From Pseudomonas proteolytica (lineage in GTDB: Bacteria; Pseudomonadota; Gammaproteobacteria; Pseudomonadales; Pseudomonadaceae): a DNA stretch of 64,000 nt. The position numbers were made by a program, and so were the translations under genes. This document shows positions 8,417-17,353 of the stretch, piece by piece; the first letter of the stretch is position 1; each line of letters starts with the position of its first letter. The notes under the pieces are model-generated. The model worked only from the letters and a program-made list of their open reading frames with translations, searched no databases and had not been told where the DNA came from. Where the stretch lies: contig NZ_VFEV01000027.1 of NCBI RefSeq assembly GCF_007858275.1, positions 21,736 through 85,735 on the forward strand, given 5' to 3'.

Positions 8417-11023
8417 ATGCACGAACAATATCAGCCCCGTGAAATAGAAAATGCCGCCCAAACTTTCTGGGATGAGCAAAAGTCCTTTGAAGTCAGTGAA
8501 CAGCCAGGCAAGGAGACTTACTACTGCCTATCGATGTTCCCTTACCCCAGCGGCAAACTACACATGGGGCACGTGCGTAACTACACCATCGGCGACGTGA
8601 TTTCCCGCTATCAGCGCATGCTCGGCAAGAATGTCCTGCAACCTATGGGTTGGGACGCCTTCGGCATGCCTGCGGAAAACGCCGCGATGAAAAACAACGT
8701 AGCGCCCGCCAAGTGGACCTACGAAAACATCGCCTACATGAAGTCCCAGCTGCGCAGCCTGGGCCTGGCCGTGGACTGGTCCCGCGAAGTGACCACCTGC
8801 AAGCCGGACTACTACCGCTGGGAACAATGGCTGTTCACTCGCCTGTTCGAAAAAGGCGTGATCTACAAAAAAAGCGGCACCGTGAACTGGGACCCGGTCG
8901 ACCAGACCGTCCTGGCCAACGAGCAAGTGATCGACGGTCGCGGCTGGCGTTCCGGCGCGCTGATCGAGAAGCGCGAAATCCCGATGTACTACTTCAAGAT
9001 CACCGCCTACGCGGATGAACTCTTGTCGAGCCTCGACGACCTGCCGGGCTGGCCTGAACAGGTCAAGACCATGCAACGCAACTGGATCGGCAAGTCCAAG
9101 GGCATGGAAGTGCAGTTCCCGTACAACGTCGATTCCATCGGCGCCGAGGGCGCACTGAAAGTCTTCACTACCCGTCCGGACACCCTGATGGGCGCGACCT
9201 ACGTCGCCGTGGCCGCGGAACACCCGCTGGCCACCCTGGCCGCCAAGAACAATCCTGAGCTGCAGGCTTTTATCGCCGAATGCAAAGGCGGCAGCGTGGC
9301 CGAAGCCGACGTCGCCACCCAGGAGAAAAAAGGCCTGCCGACCGGCCTGTTCGTCGAGCACCCGCTGACCGGTGAAAAACTGCCGGTGTGGGTCGCCAAC
9401 TACGTGCTCATGCACTACGGCGATGGCGCAGTAATGGCCGTACCGGCCCACGATGAGCGCGACTTCGAATTCGCCACCAAGTACAACCTGCCGATCAAGT
9501 CGGTGGTACGTACCAGCTCCGGCGACAGCAACCCGGCCCCGTGGCAAGACGCCTACGGCGAGCACGGCACCCTGATCAACTCCGGCGAGTTCGACGGCCT
9601 GGACTTCGCAGGCGCTTTCGACGCCATGGAAGTCGCCCTGATCAAGAAAAACCTTGGTGCCTCGCGCACCCAGTTCCGCCTGCGCGACTGGGGTATCAGC
9701 CGCCAGCGCTACTGGGGCTGCCCGATCCCGATCATCCACTGCGAAAGCTGTGGCGATGTGCCAGTGCCGGAAGACCAACTGCCGGTGGTACTGCCAGAAG
9801 ACGTGGTGCCAGACGGCGCCGGCTCGCCGCTGGCGCGCATGCCCGAGTTCTACGAGTGCACCTGCCCCAAATGCGGCCAGCCTGCCAAGCGTGAAACCGA
9901 CACCATGGACACCTTCGTCGAGTCCTCGTGGTACTACGCCCGCTACGCCTCGCCGCACTATGAAGGCGGCCTGGTGGAAAAATCCGCAGCCGACCACTGG
10001 TTGCCGGTGGATCAGTACATCGGCGGTATCGAACACGCGATTCTGCACCTGCTCTACGCGCGCTTCTTCCACAAGCTGATGCGCGACGAAGGCCTGGTGA
10101 GCTCCGACGAGCCGTTCAAGAACCTGCTGACCCAAGGCATGGTGATCGCCGACACTTACTATCGCCGCGAAGCCAATGGCGCCTACACCTGGTTCAACCC
10201 GGCGGACGTCGAGTTGGAGCGCGACAGCAAGGCCAAGGTGATCAGCGCCAAGTTGAAATCCGACGGCCTGCCGGTGGAAATCGGCGGCACTGAGAAAATG
10301 GCCAAGTCGAAGAACAACGGCGTTGACCCACAGTCGATGATCGATCAGTTCGGCGCCGATACCTGCCGCCTGTTCATGATGTTCGCCTCGCCGCCCGATA
10401 TGAGCGCCGAATGGTCGGACTCCGGCGTCGAAGGCTCGCACCGCTTCCTCAAGCGCGTCTGGCGCCTGGCCCATGCCCATGTCAGCCAGGGCTTGCCGGG
10501 CAAACTGGACGTGGCGTCGCTGAACGATGAGCAAAAACTGATTCGCCGCAGCACTCACCTGGCCATCAAGCAAGCCAGCCAGGACGTGGGCCAGCATCAC
10601 AAGTTCAACACCGCTATCGCCCAGGTGATGACGCTGATGAACGTGCTGGAAAAAGCCCCGCAGGTCACCGAGCAGGACCGCGCGCTGGTACAGGAAGGCC
10701 TGGAAACCGTCGTGCTGCTGCTGGCGCCGATTACTCCGCACATCAGCCACGACCTGTGGAGCCAGCTGGGCCACAGCGTCGCGGTGATCGACGCTACATG
10801 GCCGGTCGCGGATGACAGCGCCCTGGTACAGGACACGCTGCAACTGGTGATTCAGGTCAACGGCAAACTGCGCGGCCAGATCGACATGCCCGCCAGCGCC
10901 AGCCGTGAAGAAGTCGAAGCCGCTGCTCGCTGCAATGAGAACGTGCTGCGCTTCACCGAAGGCCTGACGATCCGCAAAGTGATCGTGGTGCCCGGCAAAC
11001 TGGTCAATATCGTCGCTAGCTAA
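8417..11023 (+). CDS. leuS: Leucyl-tRNA synthetase
   Basis: The 868-aa class I synthetase charges tRNA-Leu. The HIGH signature appears as HMGH at residues 49-52 and the KMSKS loop as KMAKS at 627-631. Between them are the CP1 editing domain (TTRPDTLMGATYV) and a Zn-like insertion with CESC...CTCPKCGQ. The start at 8417 (MHEQYQPREIENAAQ) matches family proteins; the in-frame upstream extension is not conserved in character. leuS is followed 90 nt later by lptE and holA, the usual order. Confidence 0.98.
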   Translation: MHEQYQPREIENAAQTFWDEQKSFEVSEQPGKETYYCLSMFPYPSGKLHMGHVRNYTIGDVISRYQRMLGKNVLQPMGWDAFGMPAENAAMKNNVAPAKWTYENIAYMKSQLRSLGLAVDWSREVTTCKPDYYRWEQWLFTRLFEKGVIYKKSGTVNWDPVDQTVLANEQVIDGRGWRSGALIEKREIPMYYFKITAYADELLSSLDDLPGWPEQVKTMQRNWIGKSKGMEVQFPYNVDSIGAEGALKVFTTRPDTLMGATYVAVAAEHPLATLAAKNNPELQAFIAECKGGSVAEADVATQEKKGLPTGLFVEHPLTGEKLPVWVANYVLMHYGDGAVMAVPAHDERDFEFATKYNLPIKSVVRTSSGDSNPAPWQDAYGEHGTLINSGEFDGLDFAGAFDAMEVALIKKNLGASRTQFRLRDWGISRQRYWGCPIPIIHCESCGDVPVPEDQLPVVLPEDVVPDGAGSPLARMPEFYECTCPKCGQPAKRETDTMDTFVESSWYYARYASPHYEGGLVEKSAADHWLPVDQYIGGIEHAILHLLYARFFHKLMRDEGLVSSDEPFKNLLTQGMVIADTYYRREANGAYTWFNPADVELERDSKAKVISAKLKSDGLPVEIGGTEKMAKSKNNGVDPQSMIDQFGADTCRLFMMFASPPDMSAEWSDSGVEGSHRFLKRVWRLAHAHVSQGLPGKLDVASLNDEQKLIRRSTHLAIKQASQDVGQHHKFNTAIAQVMTLMNVLEKAPQVTEQDRALVQEGLETVVLLLAPITPHISHDLWSQLGHSVAVIDATWPVADDSALVQDTLQLVIQVNGKLRGQIDMPASASREEVEAAARCNENVLRFTEGLTIRKVIVVPGKLVNIVAS

Positions 11024-11113
11024 TCGGATCGGGCGCCGGGGCAAGAACCCTGGCGCCGAACAAAACCTCCAGGGCCTCGATAAGGCCCACATGGTTTCAA
11101 GGGGAGCAATAAA

Positions 11114-11719
11114 ATGATCAAACGCAACCTGCTGGTTATGGGCCTTGCCGTATTGCTGAGCGCTTGCGGCTTCCAGCTGCGCGGCACCGGCACCACGGAA
11201 CTGGCGATCAAGGAACTGGATGTCAGCGCACGCAACGCCTATGGCGAAACCGTGACCCAACTGCGCCAAACCCTGGAAAACAGCGGCGTAAAAGTCTATC
11301 CCGGTGCGGCTTACAAGCTGGTGCTGACTGACGAGAAAGAAACCCAGCGTAATCTCAGCTACGCTAGTGCCGGCCGCTCTTCGGACATCGAGCTGAGCAA
11401 CATTCTCATGTTCCAGATCCAGGGCCACGACCAACTGCCGCTGATCAGCGACAAGTTGCAAGTGCAGAAGGTCGTGACTCATGACGGCAACAATCTGGTC
11501 GGCTCGGACACCGAGGTCAATCAGGTGCGCACTGAAATGCGTCGTGACCTGGTCCAGCGTATGGTGCTACGCCTGCAAATGATCAGCCCGGCCCAACTGG
11601 ATGCCCTGCAGCAGACTGCCGACGCCAAGGCCAAGGCGGACGCCGAAGCGCTGAAAGCCGCGCAAGACTATGAAAACAGCATCCCCAAGCAATCGCCTGT
11701 TGAAGTCCCAGCCGAGTAA
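11114..11719 (+). CDS. lptE: LPS-assembly lipoprotein LptE
   Basis: The 201-aa outer-membrane lipoprotein plugs LptD and assists LPS insertion in the outer membrane. A lipoprotein signal peptide ends in LLSAC with lipidated C18, followed by GFQLRGTG, the conserved start of mature LptE. The C-terminal 40 residues are Ala/Lys/Glu-rich and helical (DAKAKADAEALKAAQDYE), an extension typical of Pseudomonas. It sits between leuS and holA. Confidence 0.95.
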   Translation: MIKRNLLVMGLAVLLSACGFQLRGTGTTELAIKELDVSARNAYGETVTQLRQTLENSGVKVYPGAAYKLVLTDEKETQRNLSYASAGRSSDIELSNILMFQIQGHDQLPLISDKLQVQKVVTHDGNNLVGSDTEVNQVRTEMRRDLVQRMVLRLQMISPAQLDALQQTADAKAKADAEALKAAQDYENSIPKQSPVEVPAE

Positions 11720-11724
11720 ACCAG

Positions 11725-11747
11725 ACGGGGCGCGTCAAGCGCCCCGT
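11725..11747 (+). terminator. GC-rich hairpin between lptE and holA
   Basis: A perfect 9-bp stem (11725-11733 with 11739-11747) with a 5-nt loop lies 6 nt after the lptE stop and 12 nt before the holA ATG. Only TT follows the stem, so it could be an attenuator or an mRNA-stability element. Confidence 0.45.
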
Positions 11748-11758
11748 TCACCCTGCCT

Positions 11759-12796
11759 ATGAAACTCGCTCCCGCCCAACTCGCCAAACACTTGCAAGGC
11801 AACCTCGCGCCTGTATACATCGTCAGTGGCGATGATCCGCTGCTGTGCCAGGAAGCCGCCGACACCATTCGCCAGGCTGCGCGCCAGCAAGGCTTTGATG
11901 AACGCCAAGTGTTCAGCGCCGATGCCAGCTTCGACTGGGGCACCCTGCTCCAGGCCGGGGCCAGCATGTCGCTGTTTGCCGAAAAACGCTTGCTGGAGTT
12001 GCGCCTGCCCTCGGGCAAGCCTGGGGATAAAGGCGCGGCAGCCCTGATGGAATACTGTTCACGCCCCGCCGAGGACACGCTGTTACTGATCAGCCTGCCC
12101 AAGCTCGATGGCAGCGCGCAGAAAACCAAATGGGGCAAGGCCTTGGTGGAAGGGGCGCAAACCCAGTTCATCCAGATCTGGCCGGTCGACAGCAGCCAGT
12201 TGCCGCAATGGATTCGCCAGCGCTTGTCGCAAGCCGGGCTGTCTGCCACCCAAGATGCTGTCGAGCTGATTGCGGCTCGGGTCGAAGGCAACCTGCTGGC
12301 CGCCGCCCAGGAAATCGAAAAGCTCAAGCTGATGGCCGAAGACGGGCAGATCACCGTCGAAACCGTGCAAGGTGCGGTGGCCGACAGTGCAAGGTTTGAC
12401 GTATTCGGGCTGGTGGACGCGATCCTCAATGGCGAACCGGCGCATGCCCTGCGCATGCTCGAAGGGCTGCGCGGCGAAGGTGTGGAGCCGCCAGTGATTC
12501 TCTGGGCCCTGGCCCGCGAACTGCGCGTGCTGGCCAATATTGCCCTGCAATACAGCCAGGGCACGCCACTGGACAAGTGTTTCAGCCAGGCCCGCCCGCC
12601 GGTCTGGGACAAACGCAAGCCCCTGATGAGCAAGGCACTGCAACGGCACTCGGCGCAACGCTGGGCGCAATTGTTGCTCGAAGCCCAGCGCATCGATGCG
12701 CAGATCAAGGGCCAGGCTGCCGGGTCGCCGTGGATGAGTTTGAGTCGTTTGTCGCTGCTTATGTCCGGCCAACGCCTGACACTGCCTGCCGAATAA
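11759..12796 (+). CDS. holA: DNA polymerase III subunit delta
   Basis: The 345-aa clamp-loader subunit opens the beta sliding clamp during replication. The N-terminal HolA domain (PVYIVSGDDPLLCQEAADTI) is followed by a central AAA+-like fold lacking a working Walker A motif and a C-terminal helical collar domain ending RLSLLMSGQRLTLPAE. The length and the position after lptE fit the family. A hairpin overlaps the short intergenic space before it, which may tune its low expression. Confidence 0.95.
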   Translation: MKLAPAQLAKHLQGNLAPVYIVSGDDPLLCQEAADTIRQAARQQGFDERQVFSADASFDWGTLLQAGASMSLFAEKRLLELRLPSGKPGDKGAAALMEYCSRPAEDTLLLISLPKLDGSAQKTKWGKALVEGAQTQFIQIWPVDSSQLPQWIRQRLSQAGLSATQDAVELIAARVEGNLLAAAQEIEKLKLMAEDGQITVETVQGAVADSARFDVFGLVDAILNGEPAHALRMLEGLRGEGVEPPVILWALARELRVLANIALQYSQGTPLDKCFSQARPPVWDKRKPLMSKALQRHSAQRWAQLLLEAQRIDAQIKGQAAGSPWMSLSRLSLLMSGQRLTLPAE

Positions 12797-12821
12797 TAAA
12801 TCCTCCAGAGCAACACAAAAC

Positions 12822-12848
12822 CAATGTGGGAGCGGCATTTCACATTCA
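12822..12848. repeat. Solitary truncated REP
   Basis: CCAATGTGGGAGCGGC resembles one arm of the GGGAGCGGGCTTGCTC REP but is cut off within the core, and no partner arm follows. It looks like a decayed or deleted element. Confidence 0.5.
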
Positions 12849-12946
12849 GATCGAGGCCATGTCCTACATCGCGCCGGGCTGGACAGCCGGCCAACTTCGG
12901 CAGATGATTTGTACCGCATTACCCACCCCATCGGAGAGTCCCGATC

Positions 12947-13111
12947 ATGAGCAAAAAGCCATCCAAGCATGGCCCCAACAAGGCCAAATCCATCATCGCC
13001 CAGCCGTTGTTCCGCAGTCGCCAGGAACGAGCCGGCAAAGGCAAAGGCAGCTACCGCCGCGAAGCCTTCCAGTCTAATAGCTGGGAGGCTTCTTACTTTC
13101 TGGCTGCCTGA
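12947..13111 (+). CDS. arfA: Alternative ribosome-rescue factor A (ArfA)
   Basis: A 54-aa basic protein starts with MSKKPSKHGPNK and contains the ArfA signature PLFRSRQERAGKGKGSYRRE followed by SWEASYF. ArfA recruits release factor 2 to ribosomes stalled at the end of nonstop mRNAs and backs up tmRNA. The start has a good Shine-Dalgarno (GGAGAG) 8 nt upstream. A strong 12-bp hairpin lies inside the last third of the gene, as in E. coli arfA, where it yields truncated mRNA and makes the gene subject to tmRNA control. The full-length reading frame runs beyond the hairpin by eight codons including the stop. Confidence 0.88.
   Translation: MSKKPSKHGPNKAKSIIAQPLFRSRQERAGKGKGSYRREAFQSNSWEASYFLAA
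13061..13092 (+). promoter_or_regulatory. Intragenic hairpin in arfA
   Basis: The arms GAAGCCTTCCAG (13061-13072) and CTGGGAGGCTTC (13081-13092) pair over 12 bp with one G-U, with an 8-nt loop, followed by TTACTTTCT. It lies within codons 39-49. By analogy with known arfA genes, RNase III cleavage or termination here would give a nonstop message. Confidence 0.75.
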
Positions 13112-13172
13112 AGGCAAGTGCCCCTCTGGCATGATAAGGTCTGCACCTGATTCGTATTTCCTGGACCTGTGC

Positions 13173-14498
13173 ATGCCCTCTAGTCTTTCCCGTCGTTGGC
13201 ACCTTCGCCAATTGATTGCTGCCTCCAGCCTGATCCTGTTAGTCGCCTGCGCCGAAAAACCCACCGCCGCCGACGCTCAGCCCCTGCCCACACTCCAGAC
13301 CGCACCGGTTGCTGCACCCGCCGTAGTTGCGCCCCTGGCCGTGACCAATCTCGATATCCAACCGACCCAGACCTTCGCCGAATGGCAGGCGGGTTTTCGC
13401 GTCGAAGCCCTGAAGGCCGGCATTACGCCTGCAGTGTTCGACAGCGCCTTCGCCAACGTCACCCCTGACATGGCGATCATCCGTGCCGACCGCAGCCAAC
13501 CGGAGTTCTCCCGGCCGGTGTGGGAATACCTCAACGGAGCCCTGTCGGCGTTGCGCGTGCGCAATGGCCAGGCATTGCTGATCAAGCATGCCGATATCCT
13601 GCAAAGCATCGAACAACGCTACGGCGTGGATCGCCAGGTGCTGGTCTCGGTGTGGGGCATGGAAAGCAACTTCGGCTCCTTCCAGGGCAACAACTCGGTG
13701 ATCCGCTCCCTGGCGACCCTGGCCTACGAAGGCCGCCGCCCGGCATTCGCCCAGGCGCAATTGCTGGCTGCGCTGCAAATCATCCAGCATGGTGATATCC
13801 CGGCCGAACAGATGCGCGGTTCCTGGGCCGGTGCCATGGGCCAGACTCAGTTCATTCCGACCACCTATAACACCCACGCGGTGGACTTCGATGGCGACGG
13901 TCGCCGCGATATCTGGAATAGCTCGGCCGACGCCCTCGCCTCCACCGCGCACTACCTGCAGAGCTCGGGCTGGCAGAAAGGCCAGCCGTGGGGCTTTGAA
14001 GTGCAGCAATTGCCAACGAATTTCGACTACGCCCTGGCCGATGGCGTGGTGCGCAAGCCGGTGGGCGAATGGTTGAAACTCGGGCTGCAGGTGCCGGCCG
14101 GCGCCAGCGTGCCGCCCAACGTAGACACCCTGTCCGCTGCCCTGCTACTGCCGGCAGGCCACCGTGGCCCGGCATTCCTGGTGCTGGATAACTTCCGCGC
14201 GATCCTCAAGTACAACAACTCGTCGTCCTACGCCCTGGCAGTCGGCCTGTTGTCCGAGCGTTTTGGCGGGGGCGGCGTGATTCGCGGGGATTGGCCAACG
14301 GACGAACTGCCACTGACCCGCTCCCAGCGTATCGAGTTGCAGACGGTGTTGAGTGCCAAGGGTTATGAGGCGGGCAACCCGGATGGGATCATCGGCGCCA
14401 ATACGCGCAAGGCGATTCGTGCGGCGCAGCAGTCGTTGGGCTGGCCGGCGGATGGGTACCCGACGGTGAAGTTGCTGGAATCCTTGCAGAGCCGCTAG
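13173..14498 (+). CDS. MltB-family lytic murein transglycosylase lipoprotein with C-terminal peptidoglycan-binding domain
   Basis: The 441-aa protein starts MPSSLSRRWHLRQ, with a signal peptide ending LLVAC, giving a predicted lipidated Cys. The SLT_2/MltB catalytic domain covers about residues 65-360, with the catalytic Glu in VWGMESNFGSFQGN and the substrate-site run GAMGQTQFIPTTY. A PG_binding_1 domain (RSQRIELQTVLSAKGYEAG to the end) fills the last 60 residues. It cleaves glycan strands to 1,6-anhydro-muropeptides in the periplasm. The ATG at 13173 was chosen because it directly precedes the signal peptide; an ATG at 13131 is an alternative. It is a paralogue of mltB at 20050. Confidence 0.9.
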   Translation: MPSSLSRRWHLRQLIAASSLILLVACAEKPTAADAQPLPTLQTAPVAAPAVVAPLAVTNLDIQPTQTFAEWQAGFRVEALKAGITPAVFDSAFANVTPDMAIIRADRSQPEFSRPVWEYLNGALSALRVRNGQALLIKHADILQSIEQRYGVDRQVLVSVWGMESNFGSFQGNNSVIRSLATLAYEGRRPAFAQAQLLAALQIIQHGDIPAEQMRGSWAGAMGQTQFIPTTYNTHAVDFDGDGRRDIWNSSADALASTAHYLQSSGWQKGQPWGFEVQQLPTNFDYALADGVVRKPVGEWLKLGLQVPAGASVPPNVDTLSAALLLPAGHRGPAFLVLDNFRAILKYNNSSSYALAVGLLSERFGGGGVIRGDWPTDELPLTRSQRIELQTVLSAKGYEAGNPDGIIGANTRKAIRAAQQSLGWPADGYPTVKLLESLQSR

Positions 14499-14515
14499 AA
14501 CTGCGTAAAGCGGCC

Positions 14516-14568
14516 GCCTTCGCGAGCAAGCCCGCTCCACAGGGGCAAATGCGGGCTTGCTGGCGATA
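14516..14568. repeat. Degenerate REP pair
   Basis: CCTTCGCGAGCAAGCCCGCTCCAC is followed closely by GCGGGCTTGCTGGCGATAACGG, with a much shortened and imperfect second arm. It separates the transglycosylase from the convergent ldcA. Confidence 0.6.
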
Positions 14569-14592
14569 ACGGCCTGACAGACGACTAAATAC

Positions 14593-15525
14593 TCAGGCTT
14601 TGAGCACCACTTCCTGCTCCAGCACCAACCGCTGTTCCCCCGCATCCAGGCGCACCAAGGCGCCCATCGGCAAGGTCAGGTTCGGGTCGCAATGACCGCT
14701 GCGCCAGCCCGCCAGGACCGGGATGCACAACGGCTCGAAGGTCTGCTTCAACAGCCGCTCCAGTGCAACGCCATCCACCCCCGCCACATCCCCCACCAGC
14801 ACACCGCGAACCTGCGCCAACTTGCCCGCCAGGCGCAAATGCGTCAGTAGGCGGTCGATGCGGTAGATCGGTTCGTTGACGTCCTCGATAAACAGGATGA
14901 TGCCCTCGGCATCGATTTCGAACGGCGTGCCCATCACGGCCGCAATCATTGACAGGTTGCCCCCCAGCAGGCGCCCACTGGCGATGCCTGGCTCAACGGT
15001 GGTCAACGGGTAGGCCACCGGGTGCGCCAGCACACTGCCAGCCCCCAGTTGCCCACGCAGCAGGCTGAACAGCGATGATTCGGTGGGTTGTTGCTTGTCA
15101 CCGAGCAGGTCGGCATTGAGCATCGGGCCGTGGAAGGTCACAAAACCGGCGTAGCGGCTGATCGCCAAGTGCAGCGCGGTGATATCGCTGTAGCCGACGA
15201 AGGGCTTGGGGTTGGCGGCCAGCAGGGCGAAATCCACGCCGTCGAGCAAACGTGGAGTGCCGTAGCCACCGCGCAGGCAGAAGATGGCGTCGATATCGGG
15301 GTCGGCGAAGGCTGCATGCAGGTCGCGCAGGCGTACTTTATCGCTGCCGGCCAGGTAGCCGTCGCGCTCGTACACCCCCGAGAAGATCCGCAGCTCGTAG
15401 CCGCGGGTACGCATCCATTGCCCGGCCTTTTCCACATCCAGCGCGGCAGGGCCGGCGGGGGCGATCAGGCCGATAGTGCCTTCAGCTCGCAACGCGGGTA
15501 CGACGGCACTCGCTTGAGCGGTCAT
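14593..15525 (-). CDS. ldcA: Muramoyltetrapeptide (LD-)carboxypeptidase LdcA
   Basis: The 310-aa S66-family serine peptidase removes the terminal D-Ala from murein tetrapeptides during cytosolic recycling. The conserved parts are GTIGLIAPAGP at the N-terminus, RGGYGTPRLLDGVDF, the region around FVTFHGPM, the Glu in FIEDVNEPIYRIDRLLTHL and the His in GWRSGHCDPNLTLPMGA. The start at 15525 (MTAQASAVVPALRAEG) was chosen because the in-frame upstream extension runs into a REP element. It is a stand-alone leftward gene. Confidence 0.92.
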   Translation of the reverse strand: MTAQASAVVPALRAEGTIGLIAPAGPAALDVEKAGQWMRTRGYELRIFSGVYERDGYLAGSDKVRLRDLHAAFADPDIDAIFCLRGGYGTPRLLDGVDFALLAANPKPFVGYSDITALHLAISRYAGFVTFHGPMLNADLLGDKQQPTESSLFSLLRGQLGAGSVLAHPVAYPLTTVEPGIASGRLLGGNLSMIAAVMGTPFEIDAEGIILFIEDVNEPIYRIDRLLTHLRLAGKLAQVRGVLVGDVAGVDGVALERLLKQTFEPLCIPVLAGWRSGHCDPNLTLPMGALVRLDAGEQRLVLEQEVVLKA

Positions 15526-15556
15526 CCATGTTCTCCCTATCTGTAGCGCAGAACCC

Positions 15557-15645
15557 AATGTGGGAGCGGGCTTGCTCGCGATGCAGGCGCCTCGGTATAT
15601 CAGTTGCACCGAGGTGATGCTATCGCGGGCAAGCCCGCTCCCACA
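15557..15645. repeat. REP pair upstream of ldcA
   Basis: Inverted GGGAGCGGGCTTGCTCGCGAT and ATCGCGGGCAAGCCCGCTCCC arms at 15557-15582 and 15621-15645, with ACCTCGGT-like inner arms, lie between lipA and ldcA. Confidence 0.85.
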
Positions 15646-15678
15646 CAAGCCAGCACTCCACATTGATTGCGGTGCGGC

Positions 15679-16704
15679 TTACGAAACCAGGCTCGCCTTG
15701 ACCAGCTTGGCCTGCTCGTCGGCATGGTACGACGAACGTACCAGCGGACCCGACGCGACGTTCTTGAAGCCCATCTTGTAGCCTTCTTCGGCGAACCAGG
15801 CAAAGGTGTCCGGGTGCACGAAGCGCTGTACCGGCAAGTGGCTACGCGATGGCTGCAGGTACTGGCCGAGGGTCAGCATGTCGATGTCATGTTCGCGCAT
15901 GCGCTTCATGACTTCGATCACTTCATCGTCGGTTTCTCCCAGGCCCAGCATCAGGCCGGACTTGGTCGGGATGTGCGGCATCATCTGCTTGAATTTCTGC
16001 AGCAGGGTCAGCGACCACTGGTAGTCCGAACCCGGGCGCGCAGCCTTGTACAGGCGTGGCACGGTTTCCAGGTTGTGGTTGAACACATCTGGCGGCTCGG
16101 CAGCGGTGATTTCCAGGGCGACATCCATGCGGCCGCGGTAGTCCGGGACCAGGGTCTCAAGCATCACGTTCGGCGACAGCTTGCGGATTTCGCGGATGCA
16201 GTCGGCAAAGTGCTGGGCACCGCCGTCACGCAGGTCGTCGCGGTCTACCGAGGTGATGACCACGTACTTGAGCTTCAGGTCGGCAATGGCGATGGCCAGG
16301 CTTTCTGGCTCGTTGACGTCCAGTGGCTTCGGCCGGCCATGGCCTACGTCGCAGAACGGGCAACGACGGGTGCAGATATCACCCATGATCATGAAGGTGG
16401 CGGTGCCACCGGAGAAGCACTCACCCAGGTTCGGGCAGGAGGCTTCTTCACACACGCTGTGCAGCTTGTGTTTACGCAGCAGCGCCTTGATACGGTCGAC
16501 TTCCGGCGAAACCGGGATGCGGACGCGGATCCAGTCGGGCTTTTTCGGCAGTTCGGTGGTCGGAATGATCTTCACCGGGATGCGTGCAACCTTCTCGGCG
16601 CCGCGCAGCTTGACGCCGGCTTCCACCTTGGCACGCGGAGCCGGGGCCGGACGGTCGGTAATGTCCAGCGTCGGGATCATGGTTTGCACAACATCAGTAG
16701 TCAT
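15679..16704 (-). CDS. lipA: Lipoyl synthase
   Basis: The 341-aa radical-SAM enzyme inserts two sulfurs into octanoyl chains on lipoyl domains. The auxiliary cluster cysteines are C85, C90 and C96 (CEEASCPNLGEC), and the radical-SAM motif is C111-x3-C115-x2-C118 (CTRRCPFC). The N-terminal extension of about 55 residues is normal for Pseudomonas. lipB lies immediately upstream on the same strand, separated by 1 nt, so LipB product is handed to LipA from the same transcript. Confidence 0.97.
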   Translation of the reverse strand: MTTDVVQTMIPTLDITDRPAPAPRAKVEAGVKLRGAEKVARIPVKIIPTTELPKKPDWIRVRIPVSPEVDRIKALLRKHKLHSVCEEASCPNLGECFSGGTATFMIMGDICTRRCPFCDVGHGRPKPLDVNEPESLAIAIADLKLKYVVITSVDRDDLRDGGAQHFADCIREIRKLSPNVMLETLVPDYRGRMDVALEITAAEPPDVFNHNLETVPRLYKAARPGSDYQWSLTLLQKFKQMMPHIPTKSGLMLGLGETDDEVIEVMKRMREHDIDMLTLGQYLQPSRSHLPVQRFVHPDTFAWFAEEGYKMGFKNVASGPLVRSSYHADEQAKLVKASLVS

Positions 16705-16705
16705 A

Positions 16706-17353
16706 TCAGTCGATTCCGCCCGTCAGGGTCGTCTGCTCAGCATAGTCGAGGTGTTTGACGAGCTGCGCGCGCAGCCGGGCACTAACCTCGGCAAATTCTA
16801 TGGGTGTTGCGTGATCGCTCAACTGGGTCATGGCCAAACCGGCGTAACCACAGGGATTGATCCGGCGAAACGGCGCCAGGTCCATGTCCACGTTCAGGGC
16901 CAGGCCATGAAAGGAACAACCATGGCGGATGCGCAGGCCCAGGGAGGCGATTTTCGCGCCGTCGACATACACACCGGGTGCATCGGGCTTGGCCGCTGCC
17001 GTTACGCCGTAGCTGGCCAAGAGTTCGATCAGGCAGTTTTCCATGCGACTGACCAGCTCGCGCACGCCATAACCCAGCTTGCGCACATCCAGCAGCAGAT
17101 AGGCCACCAGTTGCCCGGGCCCATGGTAAGTCACTTGGCCACCTCGGTCGACCTGCACCACCGGAATATCACCCGGAAGTAGTAGATGTTCGGCCTTGCC
17201 AGCCTGGCCCTGGGTGAACACTGGCGGGTGTTCCACCAGCCAGATTTCATCAGGAGCCGAAGTGCCGCGCTCGTTGGTGAACCGTTGCATCGCATGCCAA
17301 ACCGGCTCGTAGGCCATCTGGCCGAGCTCGCGAAAGCCCAGGACCTGTGACAT
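16706..17353 (-). CDS. lipB: Lipoyl(octanoyl) transferase LipB
   Basis: The 215-aa enzyme moves octanoate from acyl carrier protein to lipoyl domains. The family motifs GGQVTYHGPGQLVAYLLLD, the Lys in DGAKIASLGLRIRHGCSFHG and the active-site Cys in RRINPCGYAG are present. The ATG at 17353 (MSQVLGFREL) overlaps the ybeD stop in a TGATG arrangement; the GTG one codon upstream is a possible alternative start. It is co-transcribed with ybeD and lipA. Confidence 0.95.
   Translation of the reverse strand: MSQVLGFRELGQMAYEPVWHAMQRFTNERGTSAPDEIWLVEHPPVFTQGQAGKAEHLLLPGDIPVVQVDRGGQVTYHGPGQLVAYLLLDVRKLGYGVRELVSRMENCLIELLASYGVTAAAKPDAPGVYVDGAKIASLGLRIRHGCSFHGLALNVDMDLAPFRRINPCGYAGLAMTQLSDHATPIEFAEVSARLRAQLVKHLDYAEQTTLTGGID

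Noticed and set aside
8558..11482. A 974-codon open frame on the minus strand covering leuS and part of lptE
   Set aside because: It mirrors a highly conserved gene in a GC-rich genome, has no family-like motifs, and is rich in His/Val/Gln from reverse codons. It is a shadow frame.
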